This document shows positions 33,514 through 46,341 of a DNA stretch of 64,000 nucleotides, one piece after another. The DNA comes from Oscheius tipulae (lineage: Eukaryota > Nematoda > Chromadorea > Rhabditida > Rhabditidae), in the NCBI GenBank assembly GCA_037178975.1, contig JASJZH010000006.1, positions 5,146,001-5,210,000 on the forward strand. The letters are read 5' to 3'. Within the stretch, counting starts at the first letter, position 1. Each line of letters begins with the position of its first letter. A program made the translations under genes and the position numbers. The notes beneath the pieces were generated by a model. That model made no database searches. It was not told the origin of the DNA and saw nothing but the letters and a program-made list of their open reading frames with translations.

Positions 33514-35748
33514 TTACATGAGGGACTCGATCTCTCCATTATCAACTTGATGGAGCTCGGGCAGATCCTCGGGGATGACACCTTCTACAAAGGCGCCCTT
33601 GCTTTCTTCGATAAGGACTTTGATTCCTTTGCCAGGAACATCATCGGCCTCATCTTCGGGCTTTCGCTTCTGATCCTCCAAGTAGGATTCGAGCAGCCAG
33701 AGTAGATGATCGTTGCCGAACATTGGCACAAGGTTCTCTTCGGCGTTCCAGACAGACGATTCAGGCATTCCCTGAAAGACAATTTGTATGAGAACTAATA
33801 TTTTCGAACCTTAAAGGGAGTTTCTTCTTCTTTGAGATGCTTGGCTAGCTGCATAGTGTTGCCAATATCTGATCGTTGACAAATCCAGCAAGCACCGTTG
33901 AAGTTCTGTTTGCGAATAAAGTTGATGAACTTCATTCGATCGTAGAGATTCATTTTGTGCTCCTCGATCTCGTGAAGAAGATCCAATTTGTGGCTTTCCT
34001 TCATGTGATCGAGAATTCCTTCAACAGTTTCGTTGTTTTCGTCACACATCAAGCACAAGACACGAACTTCGTCAATAGCAAGATTGTCTTCCTGCCACTC
34101 ACACCACGAGTTGCTGAAATGTGCAATGAGGTTGTTTATAAAATCTAGACGCACTCTTCCTCTTCCTCATCGGAATCTTGGAAAGTGGCCATGGTGTCTT
34201 CGAAATCTTCGGCTAAGACATCCAGCCAACGTTTTCCAAGCTCGAGGTAATTGATGATGTAGAACTTGTCATAGTAGTGATTCTTCGGGTTCACTTCTCT
34301 ATGATTTCTTTTGCGCATATGATCCATCAGAGTGTTCTTGTCTTGAAATTGCTTCTCGCAATAGATGCACTCGTTGTTCTAAAATACTATGGTTAAAGGT
34401 TCAATAATTGGGTTACCTGCATCTTGTTCTTCAAGTGCTCGATGTACTCTGTGACAAAGACGAGATTGTCAGGAGATCCCAAATTCAAATGGTGAATCAT
34501 GTACAGATGATGAATAATCTTCGAACGATTTCCGCGAGCTGTGTAGCGACAGAAGATGCATTGCAGCTGGAAGGTCTTGTCCTCTCTTCAATTCACAAGT
34601 ACAGCCTGTTTGGGAAAAAACTACCGTTCACGCTGTTGACAAGAGAGCGCTTCCTCAAGACGACGCATGGCCAAGCGCTGTCGAAGAGAATAATCTTCCG
34701 GAATTGTCTCGGTGATGTGGTAATAGAAGTCCACAACTCCTGAAAATATTCACATACACAACCTGTTATTCAAATACCATGAAGAGCATCTCCCTCTGGA
34801 GGCTCCACTTTGGGGAAGATGAGATCTACGCTCTCCTTGGCGAAACGCTGTCTCCAATACTCAATGTATCTCTTGGGGTCGACGATGAGATTCATTTCTG
34901 AGACCACGATCTTGTGTTCCTTGATCAGATGCTCCGTGAATGTTTCCAATTGCTCCGGCAAATCAAAAAATTGAAGACAGCTGATGCACATGGTTGGTCC
35001 TCCCCATTTAGGAGAGTATCCTACATGTGGCACAGTTCCAGACAACGTCCTGCAACAAAGTTATTCAAAATAAACTGTAACTGTTACCTGATTCTTCCAC
35101 GAGGCAGAGCTAGGCTCATCTTCTGTGGTTGTTTTGGGCCGCTGTCATCGTCCGAATCAGTGAATGGCTCTTCCAAATCGTCCGGAACTGAGGTTTTCAG
35201 TTTAAACAAGCAATAGTGGCTACTTACACTCATCACTAAATTCTCCATTGCTGGTTTGAGACATTGTCCGAGTTGAATCCATTGGACGTCTTCGGCCGTT
35301 GTTAGCTAGAAAACTCTTGATGTAATTGCCGTCTATTAACCTACAATTAGTTGATCGAGTTCGTTTGTGGTCGTCATGGTTCCTTTCGTTCTTGATTCCT
35401 CCTTGACTCTGGCTCTTTCGTTCAGCCCAGTCCTTTCTACCATTTCTTCCATCGTCTGAATCAAAGAGATGGTAAAACGGCGTTATGCTGCCCTACTTTT
35501 ATGATTTTGGCTTGCTGATTGACTGTTGTTTCTGCTACCGCTCCGTGATGTATTTTGGTCCCCCTTGGTGTTAGATCTACGGCGAGGACGTTGTTCGCCC
35601 TGAAGCATGTTTCATGTGGAGCGTCAAAGCAAACACGAACCTTGTGAGCGTTTTCTACAACTTTCTTCTCATTCTTTTCGGCAGATGCTTCGACAGGCTT
35701 GGAAGCCTGGATCGTCGTATTGCCTCCTCCATCCGCAGGTGTTGACAT
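33514..35748 (-). CDS. ztf-7: Zinc finger protein 277 homologue (C2H2)
   Basis: Ten exons (minus): 35748-35497, 35455-35341, 35305-35228, 35187-35088, 35049-34778, 34739-34625, 34585-34417, 34378-34151, 34091-33810, 33771-33514; 622 residues. Family blocks are clear: MCISCLQFFDLPEQLETFTE with HLIKEH, then LQCIFCRYTARGNRSKIIHH, then the C2H2 finger CIYCEKQFQDKNTLMDHMRK with KNHYYDKFYIINYLELGKRW, an acidic patch, VLCLMCDENNETVEGILDHM, and ACWICQRSDIGNTMQLAKHL. ZNF277 proteins bind ribosomal protein S2/uS5 and Polycomb factors in other animals. The first 84 codons (exon 1, HETCFRANNVLAVDLTPRG) are not from the conserved core; translation may start instead at MEEMVERTGLNERARVK in exon 2. The acceptors at 34585 (TTGAAG) and 34091 (GGCAG) were chosen on phase. 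The symbol follows the C. elegans ZNF277 gene by recall. Confidence 0.88.
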
Positions 35749-37895
35749 AATCAAAGGGGGACCCTTATTTGAGGAGTTGCGACGAGGAAGTCGAAAATCC
35801 TGAAAAGCATTAGATACAATCTCGAATACGAAATAACGAAAGAGTCTGCGTGTTAGAGAGTACATAATCCAGACGAGAATATCGATTAAGGGCCTAATAA
35901 TATGGCCTGCGCTAATATGAGAATTGTTTATTTTTGCTTGGTAATGGGGGTGTAAAATTGTTGAATCCCATGTAAAAGTCGGGAAACTGACTATTAACTA
36001 CAAAAGAAATGTGAGAAGCGATGCTAATGTGCTGCTTTTTTTTTTATAAACATGAGTGTCAGTGGCTGGCAAGTAACGAGTAAAGGCTAACAAGCTTTCA
36101 TTTCAAGACAGATCTGTTGATGGATTACTCCCAAACTTCAGCATGCTTACCTATTAACTATAAAATAAAAAAAGTTAAAAGAAAAATCTAGACAGTGCCT
36201 AAACTACTGACAAATAAATTAGAGGGGCATATTAATGAGGTGCTCATGCGGCCCTGTGAGGGTAGCGGACCCGCTATTTTAGGGCGAGTCACGAGAGTAG
36301 CGTCTCCGCACACCGTGTTCGCGTCAAGCCGCGTTTGTGCCCTCACATACCGATCAGACAGCCAGACAAAGACACAAAAACAGGTATTTTGGATGCAGTT
36401 GAAGGAAGGAACAATTGAGGAATGGACTCCAAACAATTTCTATCGCTTTTGGTCACTAAATGCGACTAATCAGTGGGAGTTTGTTATATCTGCCGGGCTT
36501 TTTCTACGACTCCAAGAAAATCCAAAAAACTCTGATATGGTTACGGTTGCTGCACATATAGGAGAAGGCAATACAGCGGGTCAATAGGTTCCCACAAGGG
36601 GTCAGCGCGCTCAGAGGAGCAGGGAAGTTTCACAAAGCAAAAGAATCACATAGAATCACATATTTGATCGTCTGGTACCCTTCACCGTTATCTAAGAGCG
36701 CGTATGTACTTGGAGCCACGTGCTATCATTAATCAACAAAAAAAGAACAGGTTTGCAGTCATACACAGCTTCAATGTTTTTTTTTTCTGACTGTGGGACT
36801 TCAAACTGCGAGTAATAGACAAGTGAATTTTTTCTTTTTGCTGGCGTCGCTATGCCTAATGCTGGTTGCATGAGCGACAGTCACGTGTGCTGAAAGAAGA
36901 GATGGCGTTCATGGGAGTGACACCACATTTCATCTTGTCAAACAAATAATACCAGGTGCCATTTAATAGTGAAAAGTGAGTATTATAAGGACATCAGCAG
37001 AAGCAAAAGAATAAACAACTGCTGTCGTCGAACACAAATCTGTTGTGTAACTGATTCATGTGCCCGTTTTGAATGGTTTCCGATGCTGGGAGAGCACGCG
37101 CCGAAAAAACCATCGCCCATGGAAATTGGTCAACATATTTTCGTGACGGAAATGAGACAAAACAGAGAAAAAGGACTTGTTCACAACTCTTTTCTTTGAG
37201 CGCAAAGTGCTTTGAGTAGAGCACAAAACATGCCACAATACGCAAAATAACAAATCTTTGTTTACAGCTTTTTGTTTGGGCATAATTAGATGCCGCCAAA
37301 GGTGGGAACCGCATTGTTTGCGAAGAGAAAGCTCATGGAATGTACAATACAAAGATACAAATTTAATAAGAATACGTTTTCAAATCAGCCGGACTGCTAA
37401 AGAGGAAGTTGGAAGGAAGCGTGTATAGGCGACAACACGAAGCACTGGATTTAAAACTGACGAGTGCACAAATTTACAATTTCGGCTAAAGCAACAACAA
37501 AGAAAAAACCGTTGAAAACATATCAGCTGTTAAAAAGAGCTCTGTATTTACTACAAAGTGTGATGAAACGACAAGATAGACTTGTTGTGTCAGCTGCCTT
37601 GCTCAGCTCTCAACAGAAAATGCACTGAACAGAGCGGCTTTGTCAAACAATTTTTTTAATACAGTTGTACAGCGCGATCAGCAGATAACAGGATAATACT
37701 CGTTATTTGAGCAGTTGAGGGAATGGGAATAGGAGAGACACAACAGCAGAGTCAATAACCACGTGGCATGGGGTGAACAGGCGACTTTCTCAGGAAGATC
37801 GGAGACAGGAGGTTTGGGCAGCATTAAGGGAGCACCAGTGACCTCTATTGAACAACTGTCTGACACACAAATAGCTGCAAAAGGGCGACAATAGC
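35749..37895. other. 2.1 kb intergenic with one long orphan ORF
   Basis: On the plus strand 36195-36587 stays open for 130 codons (LEGHINEVLMRPCEGSG, QLKEGTIEEWTPNNFYRFW) but begins with GTG and has no splice support or recognised similarity. On the minus strand 37866-37678 is a 62-codon frame (TWLLTLLLCLSYSHSLNC) with a hydrophobic stretch. Neither is accepted as a gene. Confidence 0.3.
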
Positions 37896-38693
37896 TCAGA
37901 GAGGGACACTCAGACGAGCGTTAACTATACTAGCTCGCTTACTTCCTACACTAGCGGTTACTGAATTTGGTCTAGAATGGGCCCAGTGCTCCGATCTGAC
38001 GCTTCTCGACGACCCCTTCGAAGTTCTCGACGCTTTTGAGCCTTTTGACGATCTGTCAGACCTGAAATATTGAATTTACAGAGTTTTCAGCAAAGTTTAC
38101 CGATTGTCTGTCGAAACATTATGCACGTGTGATCTCATGGACATCCTTTCTTCCACGATCCAGTACATAAAGTCGGCGTGCATCTTCTTGGTATCCCTGA
38201 AAGTAGATGACTAGCTTGGTTTTAATGTTTTCATACCGGTATCCTGAGATACTAACAATCAGCCAGAAGGCGTATGTGAAGAGAAAGGCAGCACCCACGT
38301 AGAGATTTCTAGAAAGCCTGAGAATAAACCTTTCACCTTCCCCAATAGATTTGGGCAAAAAGATCTTAGAAACTGTAGACGCACCTCAAGTGATGTTTGA
38401 CAAAGTCGTGGTCGTTCACCGTGCCATTCGAGTTGAGTTTCCAGTACATGCAGAGACTGAATATGACGAAGACTAGCAGGAAAAACTGAAATACCATTGC
38501 GTTTTGCGGCTGAACCACTTACAAAGCTAAAAACGATGTCGAACAGAAGAGGTCTGACGAGGGCAGGTCGACAAGAATATATTCCGTAGAGACACATACA
38601 TGTCAGTCCTATATGAAGAAGAGTCGCCGTTAGCACTGAAAACTCAGAATGAAAAGGGAGAGGTGGTGTTCCTAGTCTGGTACGAAAATTCAT
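37896..38693 (-). CDS. Multi-pass membrane protein with Ser/Arg-rich tail (unrecognised)
   Basis: Five exons (minus): 38693-38523, 38485-38385, 38317-38237, 38196-38101 and 38061-37896; 204 residues in phase. Three hydrophobic segments are visible, FSVLTATLLHIGLTCMCLY, LLFDIVFSFFFLLVFVIFSL and LYVGAAFLFTYAFWLIVSIS, with an NSNGTVND glycosylation site between segments 2 and 3. The C-terminus is a soluble tail rich in Ser, Arg and Lys (RSDRSSKGSKASRTSKGSS), a likely phosphorylation target. The number of segments suggests the N-terminus and tail lie on opposite sides, unless an upstream exon adds a fourth. The start Met sits eleven bases after a TTAG, so that is possible. No family was recognised. 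Confidence 0.65.
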
Positions 38694-39018
38694 CCGGATC
38701 CACCTAATTTTGATCCAAGGACAAAAATTTTATCTGCCCGTCTACACTGTTTTTCATTGTGAAGTCCTATGCGCAGCAAAAGATGAAATCGCGTCAGTCA
38801 CGCGGGATAAAGAATGAGGCACCTGCGTCATTTTGCCCATAAACAGGGTGCAAACACTACGCAGGTCAAGGGAAAGCCATAATGAGGAGCAGCTCTCATC
38901 GATTCTGACATAAGAACTTCTTCAGCCTCTAAGAGACACTTTTGGGGAGAAACCCCATTTTTCGTGTAATTCAGACCAAACACGCCAGAGTGCTATCTTC
39001 AAGGGTTTTCTTCGAAGC

Positions 39019-39298
39019 CTAGTGGGTGGCAACCACGTATGTGATAAAGGATTCACCTGAGATGTATATGATGGTTTTAATTTTTCCTGTTAGATGATTG
39101 GAAGACACACTCTCAATGATAGCTTCTACCAGTTTGAACTGCAGATTCGGCTTCAGAGGAAAATGAAGGATACGCTCGACTTCAGAGACGACTAAAATAG
39201 ATATTTTATATAGGAGAGGCAGCTAACATACCTTTCAAAATCATGACTGGATTGATAAAAGTGAACAGAATGGTGAAGAAGGCAGCAAGGATCCTCAT
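39019..39298 (-). CDS. Small secreted protein (unrecognised)
   Basis: Two exons (minus), 39298-39232 and 39191-39019, joined by a 40-base intron (GTATGT...TTTTAG), give 79 residues. The N-terminus MRILAAFFTILFTFINPVM is a signal-peptide-like helix. The rest (VSEVERILHFPLKPNLQFKL, then SSNHLTGKIKTIIYISG) ends in YVVATH. No Cys remain in the mature part. A GTGAAT after ...IYIS could be a donor into a longer gene, but no compatible exon leads into the neighbour at 38693. It is therefore annotated as ending at the TAG at 39019. Confidence 0.5.
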
Positions 39299-40544
39299 CC
39301 CACAACAATCATCACCTGAAGTCCCGAGAATAACTATGTTATGAAAAGAAAGTTATTTAGGAAATCATAAGGGTAAATCTCTCTGAAAGCTCTGGAAGGA
39401 AGACTTCAATAGATGGGATTAAAAATCTTGATGTGGACCCATCCGGAGAGCGAGAAAATATGGGTGAGCGTGATCGACATGGAGCAGGAAATTTAGTGCT
39501 CAAAGAGGAGGATACCACACATATTACTAACGTCAGCCGGCGAGTATTTTCCGAGTATAAGAAGACTTTCAAAATAGCCTATTCGGATTATGTTGAAAGT
39601 ATAGACGGGCGGTGAATAAGATAAACAGACACCTGGAGGAGGAAGTGAGACTCTTCCGACTGCTTAATCACTCACCCTCACGCCTTCAGATTTTTCATAG
39701 TAGGTGGTAGGCAGGAGGAAGAAGAAGCAGGATTTTCAATAAAGCATTCTATTTGCAGTAATGGGTGCGTGCAAGAAAATCTGGAGGATAATAAAGGAAG
39801 TCCATCTGAAAATGACAGACGCTTCTATTTTATGTCACCATTCTGGAGGGCAAAACGCATTCGAATGCTCTATTTTCCAAGTTCGATACTGCTCATGTGT
39901 CCAGACATTTTGTGAAAAACAAGCGAATTTTCCAGACGGCCAATCTTCTTCATAAAAGATTGTGACGGAACAAGTTGAGCGTCTCTACATAATTGGACAC
40001 TATAGTCGCTAGGGTTGACCGAGTAAGAAACACAAGCGATGTACACGGAAAAATAATGCAATTTGGCGTGTCTTACGCAAATCTTCGAGATCGCATGATG
40101 TGCAGTTTGTTTTGAACAAAGGAAGTTCTCTTTGTCATAACGTATATAGTCAAACGTAGAGAGACAAGAACGGCCGAAACTGCGTTGAGCAAAGAAGCTA
40201 ATCTGTAGTGGATCAATTCGGATGAATCTAAGCTGACTGCCAATCCGCATTAATCTGAATGCCGCCGCTGGCTATGCTCTTAATTATACAAACATTGATT
40301 CAAGTTGCTTGATTAGCAGTATTAAAAGGTTATATGTCCTACTCATAGTGCAAGAAAAAAGAAAGTAAAATAATAAACTATGGATCATACGTGGGTGAGG
40401 CTATTTCTTAATGGACTCCCTAGCCAACAATAGGTTCCAGGTCGTGCCAAGCTTTTACTAGCATCAGATTCTGTTTGCAACACAAACGTAAAATATGCAA
40501 GCGAATAAATAGCTTTATTATAACTCGCACACTAGGTTGTGTAA
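39299..40544. other. Intergenic, no gene seen
   Basis: Short unspliced frames on both strands (for example 39433-39615 plus, 40250-39870 minus) lack splice support or similarity. Nothing else was recognised. Confidence 0.5.
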
Positions 40545-42831
40545 TCACAGCTTGTGAACCTGCTCGACCTGGTAGGTGATTCCGAACGACTTGAGGTAGT
40601 CGTAAATCTTGGAGTTTCCGAAGGCAGCAGCCGTGGTGTAGGCTCCTCCGCTGAAAACTGTTTTTATAAGTTTTTGTTTTCACCAACTCCTTGGGAAGGT
40701 TGGAAGAGTCCTTCAGGATGGCCAGAGCAGCGGAGAGAATGCATCCACTAGTAGCAATGTAACCGGCATCGGGTCCCTTGCAGGTGGCGACAACTTTTCT
40801 GTTGGGACGACCTTCGTGCTCTTCTCCAATAGGAAGCTTGGAATCGTAGCCGGATCCGAAGAACCAGTAAGTAAAGCTAGCTTGCTTGACCTGATCTTCG
40901 GAAGGTCCAGAGTTCTGAAAGAGACAATATTATAGTGCACAAAACAAGTATACCTTAAAGAGATAAAAACTGCAGAGATCAGGATACCGCTGGAGAATCT
41001 TGCGCGTAGCAGCGAATTGAACCAGAACAGCAAAGACCGAAACCCAGACGGCAAGAAGAAGAGCCCAGATGAGTCCAGAAACACGAATGTAGGTTTCAAC
41101 GTAAGCTGGGCGTTCCTTGCGAACAGTGTAGTCGTAGTATTGAGAGCGGTTCACAATGGAACGATCAGCTCCAGGGAAGGGAAGAGCCCATCCTTCGAGC
41201 TCGTTCTCATTGATCTTCCACAGCTGACCCCTACAATGTATTTGTATCTTGTCCAGGAGTTTTCAATCACCTCTTGGGAGGACGGACAGCTCCCTTGACA
41301 ACCTTCTCGGGCATGATAGCCTTTCTAATCTTCCCAAGACCGTCTTTGGCAGCTTGACTGATACCAAGGATCAGGGTCTGATAGGTACCGGCATTGAAAG
41401 AGTAGCCCTAAAATCGATTTAGACCTAGACAAACAGAAGGTTACAGCTTCTCCGTAGTTTATCTGAACAAAGGTTTCAGCATGGTTGAGATCACCACCGA
41501 AGTTCTTCTTCAAGAAATGAACTCCCAGGTCACAAGGAATCGAGTCCCATCCGCAAGCTCCAACAACGTAGACACCCTTCTCTCTGGCTTGCTGTCCGTA
41601 CTTCATCTCCATCTTTTCGAGAAACTAAACACAATTTTTATGCTACAAAATTTAGAGCTTTACCGCCGGCTCTCCAGAAATGTCCAAGTGACTGGCTCCA
41701 TTCTCAACAGCAGCCTTCACCACAGCTTCTCCATGAAGCCGGTACTAGAAGTTTCAATGATATTCTACTTTCATGAACTGCACCCAAAACGTTTCCTATC
41801 TTATCAGCAAATGTTTTTAGATGCCCTCTTTCTTAGAGATGCTTATAGGGCGGTTTTAAAAGTCATGAGGGTCGTTTTTTTCGATATGGTTAACACCGAG
41901 TGGGTAGTAAGTGACTCACAGGTCCGACAGCGTTGATGATAAGCTTGGTCTGCTTGGCCATGGTGGCAAGGCTTTCCTCATTGTCAGTGCTGGCAAGAAT
42001 GATGGGTGTAGAGCGGATGTTCTTTCCTGCAAAACAATTGATGTACGCGTTAAAAGGTATACAAACGGTTTCTACTCACAAAACTGTGTATCCAACTTAT
42101 TTTCGAGCCTTTTTATTTTGATCATGGATAATCGTTATTTGGAGTCCTTTCTCGGTCACACCACCCCTCACTGTTTGTAAGGGCCGAGCGATCAGGGCTG
42201 CCGTTTTGTGTACCCTCCCATATGACGATGGCAATGACCTTTGAAATGAAAAATGTCGACTTCCGACAGAAATATGTTCTCGGATAGAATTTAACGATCA
42301 ACAATCAGCCAACTTCCGTCTTTACAACAGTTGCCCAAAGGCATCTTTCAATCTGTTTTTTTTTTTGCTTTTCCAAAAGACGGAGGCCCCGCTAGTCTTC
42401 CTAGGTTCTTTGACGTCACAACTATCTTGGCAAACACGAGTTTCAAACAGCTGCCCACATGCGTCTTTTCAACGGAAACCGCTGATTGCTAGCTTGAGGA
42501 GAAGTGGTAAAATGCCGGCCATTTCCTTCTCGTCTTCACTGAAAAACCAAATTTAATTGGCGTTTTGGACGAGACGGAAGAGTGCGACCGAGGCCTAGTT
42601 AATTGCTATGTAATCCAGTTATAGTCAAAGCGCGACTAGAATTATAATAGTCGTAAAATAGATACCTGTTTTGGTCGAGACATCTTCCAAGACTTTGCGA
42701 AGCTTGGTTTCGGATCTTCCAGCGACGGCAAAGGAAATTCCCTCAAAGTTTGCGGAGCGGACGATGTTCTCCACAATGTAGGCTCCAGTGAAGCCGGTAG
42801 CTCCGTATACAACCAGGTCGTAGCGGGGCAT
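40545..42831 (-). CDS. Saccharopine dehydrogenase-like oxidoreductase (SCCPDH family)
   Basis: Eight exons (minus): 42831-42666, 42026-41920, 41744-41664, 41624-41445, 41407-41271, 41230-40954, 40914-40688, 40650-40545; 426 residues, close to human SCCPDH (429). The N-terminus carries the Rossmann signature LVVYGATGFTGAYIVENIV, then FAVAGRSETKLRKVLEDV, LIINAVGPYRLHGEAVVKA and HLDISGEP. Downstream are YVVGACGWDSIPCDLGVHFL, RKEYP-like sequence (KERPAYVETYIRV), a hydrophobic helix (GLIWALLLAVWVSVFAVLV) and the family end KIYDYLKSFGITYQVEQ. These proteins associate with lipid droplets, and their substrate is not established. The first intron (639 bases) is the longest. The true lysine-pathway enzyme is a different family branch, so the name is structural. 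Confidence 0.93.
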
Positions 42832-45362
42832 TTTCCTGTAAATAAGGAGCGGATCAGAGTGGAGAGGAGAGGAAAGCGAACATGATAAACTGTATAAAAA
42901 CGATGAGTTATAGCTCTGAATCACCCCATAAACATATCTCTCGGTCAATCGACCCCCAAATCTTGACCCGTCAGTTTGAAGGACACCTCCCTTGAAGTTG
43001 TCTACAATTGGCTCCCTCGCTTTTCAAAAATCCGGTTCGTCACATGTATTGTTGGGAAGAAAACACTTTGGTTCTGGGCAAGAATAACCAGTTGGTCCAA
43101 ATTACCTATCCATTACATGTGGCAGTGACTTTTGACAAAGATCCCTCTCCATAGATCTCCCGACGCCGTGAGAGCCACATGTTTATAGATTCTGCCAGGG
43201 TGTTATTCTGGGCACCGAGGCAAACATTAAATGCACAGCAGCACAGTCATAACATGTCACACACTCCAGAACATTCGAACCATTAAAATCAATAACATTT
43301 TGGTGTGGAAAAGTTGTAAAGAGGATTGTGACAATAGAGGGGGACAAGAATAGAACTGCAATTGATTGAGGAATGGCGTGGACTTTGTACCATTGACAAC
43401 GACTTGACCCTCAAAAAGTTGTGATTAGTTGAAAGGGTAGATTGTTATTGATCCCCTACAAGCTTTACGGCTGCGAAACCTTGTCAGACTTTGATACAAG
43501 CGTCCTTGGGGAACGAAATTAAGGTAGTGAAGAAGCAGTCGAACACTGACAGCACGGACAAACAGTTGTAGTGGAATTCCCCGGGTCGCCTGAAGGTTGC
43601 TTATCTGGCGTTACTAGTCGCCCCACACACATCAGAAATCGTGCCATCGAAAACCCTAGGACACAGATATTTTACCCAGAGTGTTTGGACATAAAAGTTG
43701 GCCTTTAGGAAAAACGTAGTTCTTGCAGACTTGTTTTGGTTGTTGCAGAAAGGCTGTACTTGAAATGACCCTTATTTCTGCAACCTTGTTTGTTTCGTTT
43801 TTTCACGTGAAGAAGCATAGAACGGCCCGATAGCAGCTCGCCTTGGTTGTTCTTTTTTCAGACTGCTCAGTGTCGATCAATCAGCAAAACCCGTTTGTAT
43901 AATTTTATCGATGGCGATTTGGCCTCTTTTTTATTGTGAATGATACGATAGCGAGTCAGCAGCGGGGCAATGAAAGAGAGATGGTCGAAGATTGCCTTCG
44001 ACTTCGTTTATGAAATTTATTGGTTTCGTCCTTCCCTTTGAATATAGTCCGTCCTAACACCCTGATGGTGGGCGAGAGAGTGAGAGAAACAAACAGCTTC
44101 AATCCGCCCGAGCGGCCTGCGCTCGGCGGAACTGCTGTCCTCAATAGGCTGAGCTAGAGAAAGAATACCCGTTTGTTCAAGGATCGCCGTCTTTAACACT
44201 ATAGCACAATTGTACACTTTTTGGCTCCGGATTGTTTACTCTTCAGTGGACATTCATCACGACGTCATCACTCAACGCAGTCCCCGGAGGCAATGAGGAT
44301 TACTGCTATACAGCCGCTGTTTTTCATCACCATCGCTCTGATTGCCTGATGTCATTGTGTGGGCCATAAAAATAGAGGAGATTAACACTCGAAGCTTTAT
44401 TTTAACCGTAGGTATTAAATAGAGTCTCGTTTGAGAGAAGTTAACAATCACTAGGGTTTTTGCAATATGTGACTATCAATGAGGACAGATATAGGAAATG
44501 ACCCTTTGTACACGCGAGAGAGAAAGGCCCTAAGAATTCTGGAAGTGTCTGATTTGGGAAGGAAATGCACCGATGGACTATATGTATGTACACATCACAT
44601 TGGTAGAGAAGTTGGGGATCATGACTAAGAACTAGGAGTCTATCGCACCAGTTTGTATACAAGTACAGAGATGAGGGGTAACACCCGCGTACACATCATT
44701 TTGAGGAGACTTATTACACGAAAACCGGGATGTGTGCACGGATTCTGGGCTCAAGTTCGGAGACTTAGAGCACCCGGAGGACAGCAAGCAGCGGCCGGTG
44801 GCCCCCACTCACCGGAGACCCTGCGCCCACAAGAGCAGGTTGCAGAGGTAAAGCTAACCAATACAATTTCTGAGAAATGCACAAGAGGGACTAGGGGGGA
44901 CTGAGATGGGGGACAATTGGAAGTTAACAAAGAACCCGGGATCGCCGAGGGGGATGATCGGCCCGCATTAATATGGAGATAGCACAGAAATGAGACACGA
45001 TGTACAATAAGGCTTGCACGCTGTCAACAGATACCCTAAGAATAAACAGACAAGAAGCACCGAAAACGGGATGGAACTACTGTCGTAACACGCATATTAG
45101 GAGGTTTGAGTGAGTATAACCGGACACTACTCATAGAGCAGAGCGAGGCAAAGGACCCTCACAAAGGAAATGACACGCGGGATAAAATACATGGCTACAA
45201 CTGACTATGACTATGCTACAAGACTCGCAGAAGACGGGCTACATACACCGTGTTAGGGGCTATACAGGGAGGCAGAGAGAGGAGAGGATATACTGTGTAC
45301 ATATATATGAGAGGTTTGTACCCGGCCGGAACAGCCAGAGATCGTCTAGGGACTAACACTAC
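42832..45362. other. 2.5 kb intergenic, no gene seen
   Basis: No supported gene on either strand. The first few hundred bases upstream of 42831 likely contain the oxidoreductase promoter. The GC-richer part around 44750-44830 gives an 83-codon plus-strand frame with Pro/Gly/Ala composition that I do not accept. Confidence 0.45.
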
Positions 45363-46341
45363 TTAGGCCTGAAGAAGTAGCTGTGATGGAAATAGATGAG
45401 GCAGTTCGAAGGGAGATCCATAAGGTCCTCCAGATGTTAGACTGCTCAGACTGTCCGACAGTTCGCCACTCATCGGGGCCCAAGGATCATTCGAACCCCA
45501 GGAATTTTCGCACCAGCTCCAAGTACCCGAAGAGATAGGGGAAGATTTTGAGGTTGACCCGATCAACATGTCCTGAAAAAAACAAATTAGGTTTTATGTC
45601 TCGTTTTGTATTTGCTCGAACCCACACCTGCCGTTATCATAAAAATAGGCCAAGCACAGGCGCTCTGACTTGTGCACGTGACGCGGCCCCCCTTCTTTTT
45701 TCATGGCCGTAGAGAAAAAGCGCGTGATGAGGCGAGAGAGTAGGAGAGCGCGTGACAAACATGGCCAAGGAAGAGAGAGCACGCGCCACACAAAGGAGCG
45801 CTGTGGAATAACCTCGAAGAGAGATAATGACGCATGCAACAAAGGCAGTATTCTAGTTGAAAACAAGAAGAGAAAGAGGATAGCGGTAGAGATCAAAGCA
45901 CCCACCTGAATACAATCGAAGAACCCGAGGCTAGACGATGGCCAGCTCCAAGAGTAGCAGTTGTCCCCACTCGTTTCGAGATCGAAGGATCCTGGCGCCT
46001 GGCGCTCCTCCGCGCTCGGAGGTGCGGGCTCGGCGACCGGGGGCGCCTGCGCCACAGGGGCCAGCCAGCGACGCTCATCTACCTCCATGGCATCGCCTCC
46101 GATGAGGTTCAGATAGAGATCCTCATCGTCCATTAGGTCAAGTTCACGCTGAAAATACATAATGAGACAGGCGAACGGTAATCCTGTATGCATGCATGCA
46201 TGCAGATGTTCAAATGTTAGATCGAATGCACACCTGGAGCTTCTTGACACCGTTGAACATGAGGAGATGTTTTCGCAGCGGGAGGTTGTTGTTGGAGCGC
46301 AATTTGGTAAGGCTGAGATCAAGAAGTTTTGTCTTTTCCAT
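45363..46341 (-). CDS. SERTA-domain-like transcriptional regulator
   Basis: Three exons (minus), 46341-46234, 46148-45906 and 45572-45363, give 186 residues from MEKTKLL. Exon 1 reads LLDLSLTKLRSNNNLPLRKH, then LLMFNGVKKLQRELD, which fits the SERTA pattern (LFDLSL-x-KL...LR..VL..N...IQ) of TARANIS and SERTAD proteins, cofactors of E2F and cyclin-dependent kinases. The middle is acidic (DLMDDEDLYLNLIGGDAMEV), then Pro/Ala-rich (APVAQAPPVAEPAPPS). The end is Ser/Gly/Trp-rich (SGTWSWCENSWGSNDPW), as expected for an activation region. The frame is open upstream of the ATG to a CTTTCAG, so more N-terminal sequence in another exon is possible. Assignment rests on pattern only. Confidence 0.55.
46187..46204. 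repeat. Short (CATG)n repeat in the SERTA-like gene intron
   Basis: About 18 bases of repeated GCAT/CATG lie within intron 1 of the SERTA-like gene; the unit is self-complementary. Confidence 0.6.

Noticed and set aside
44653..44904. Pro/Gly/Ala-rich 83-codon plus-strand frame
   Set aside because: GC-rich composition explains the lack of stops; no splice sites or similarity.
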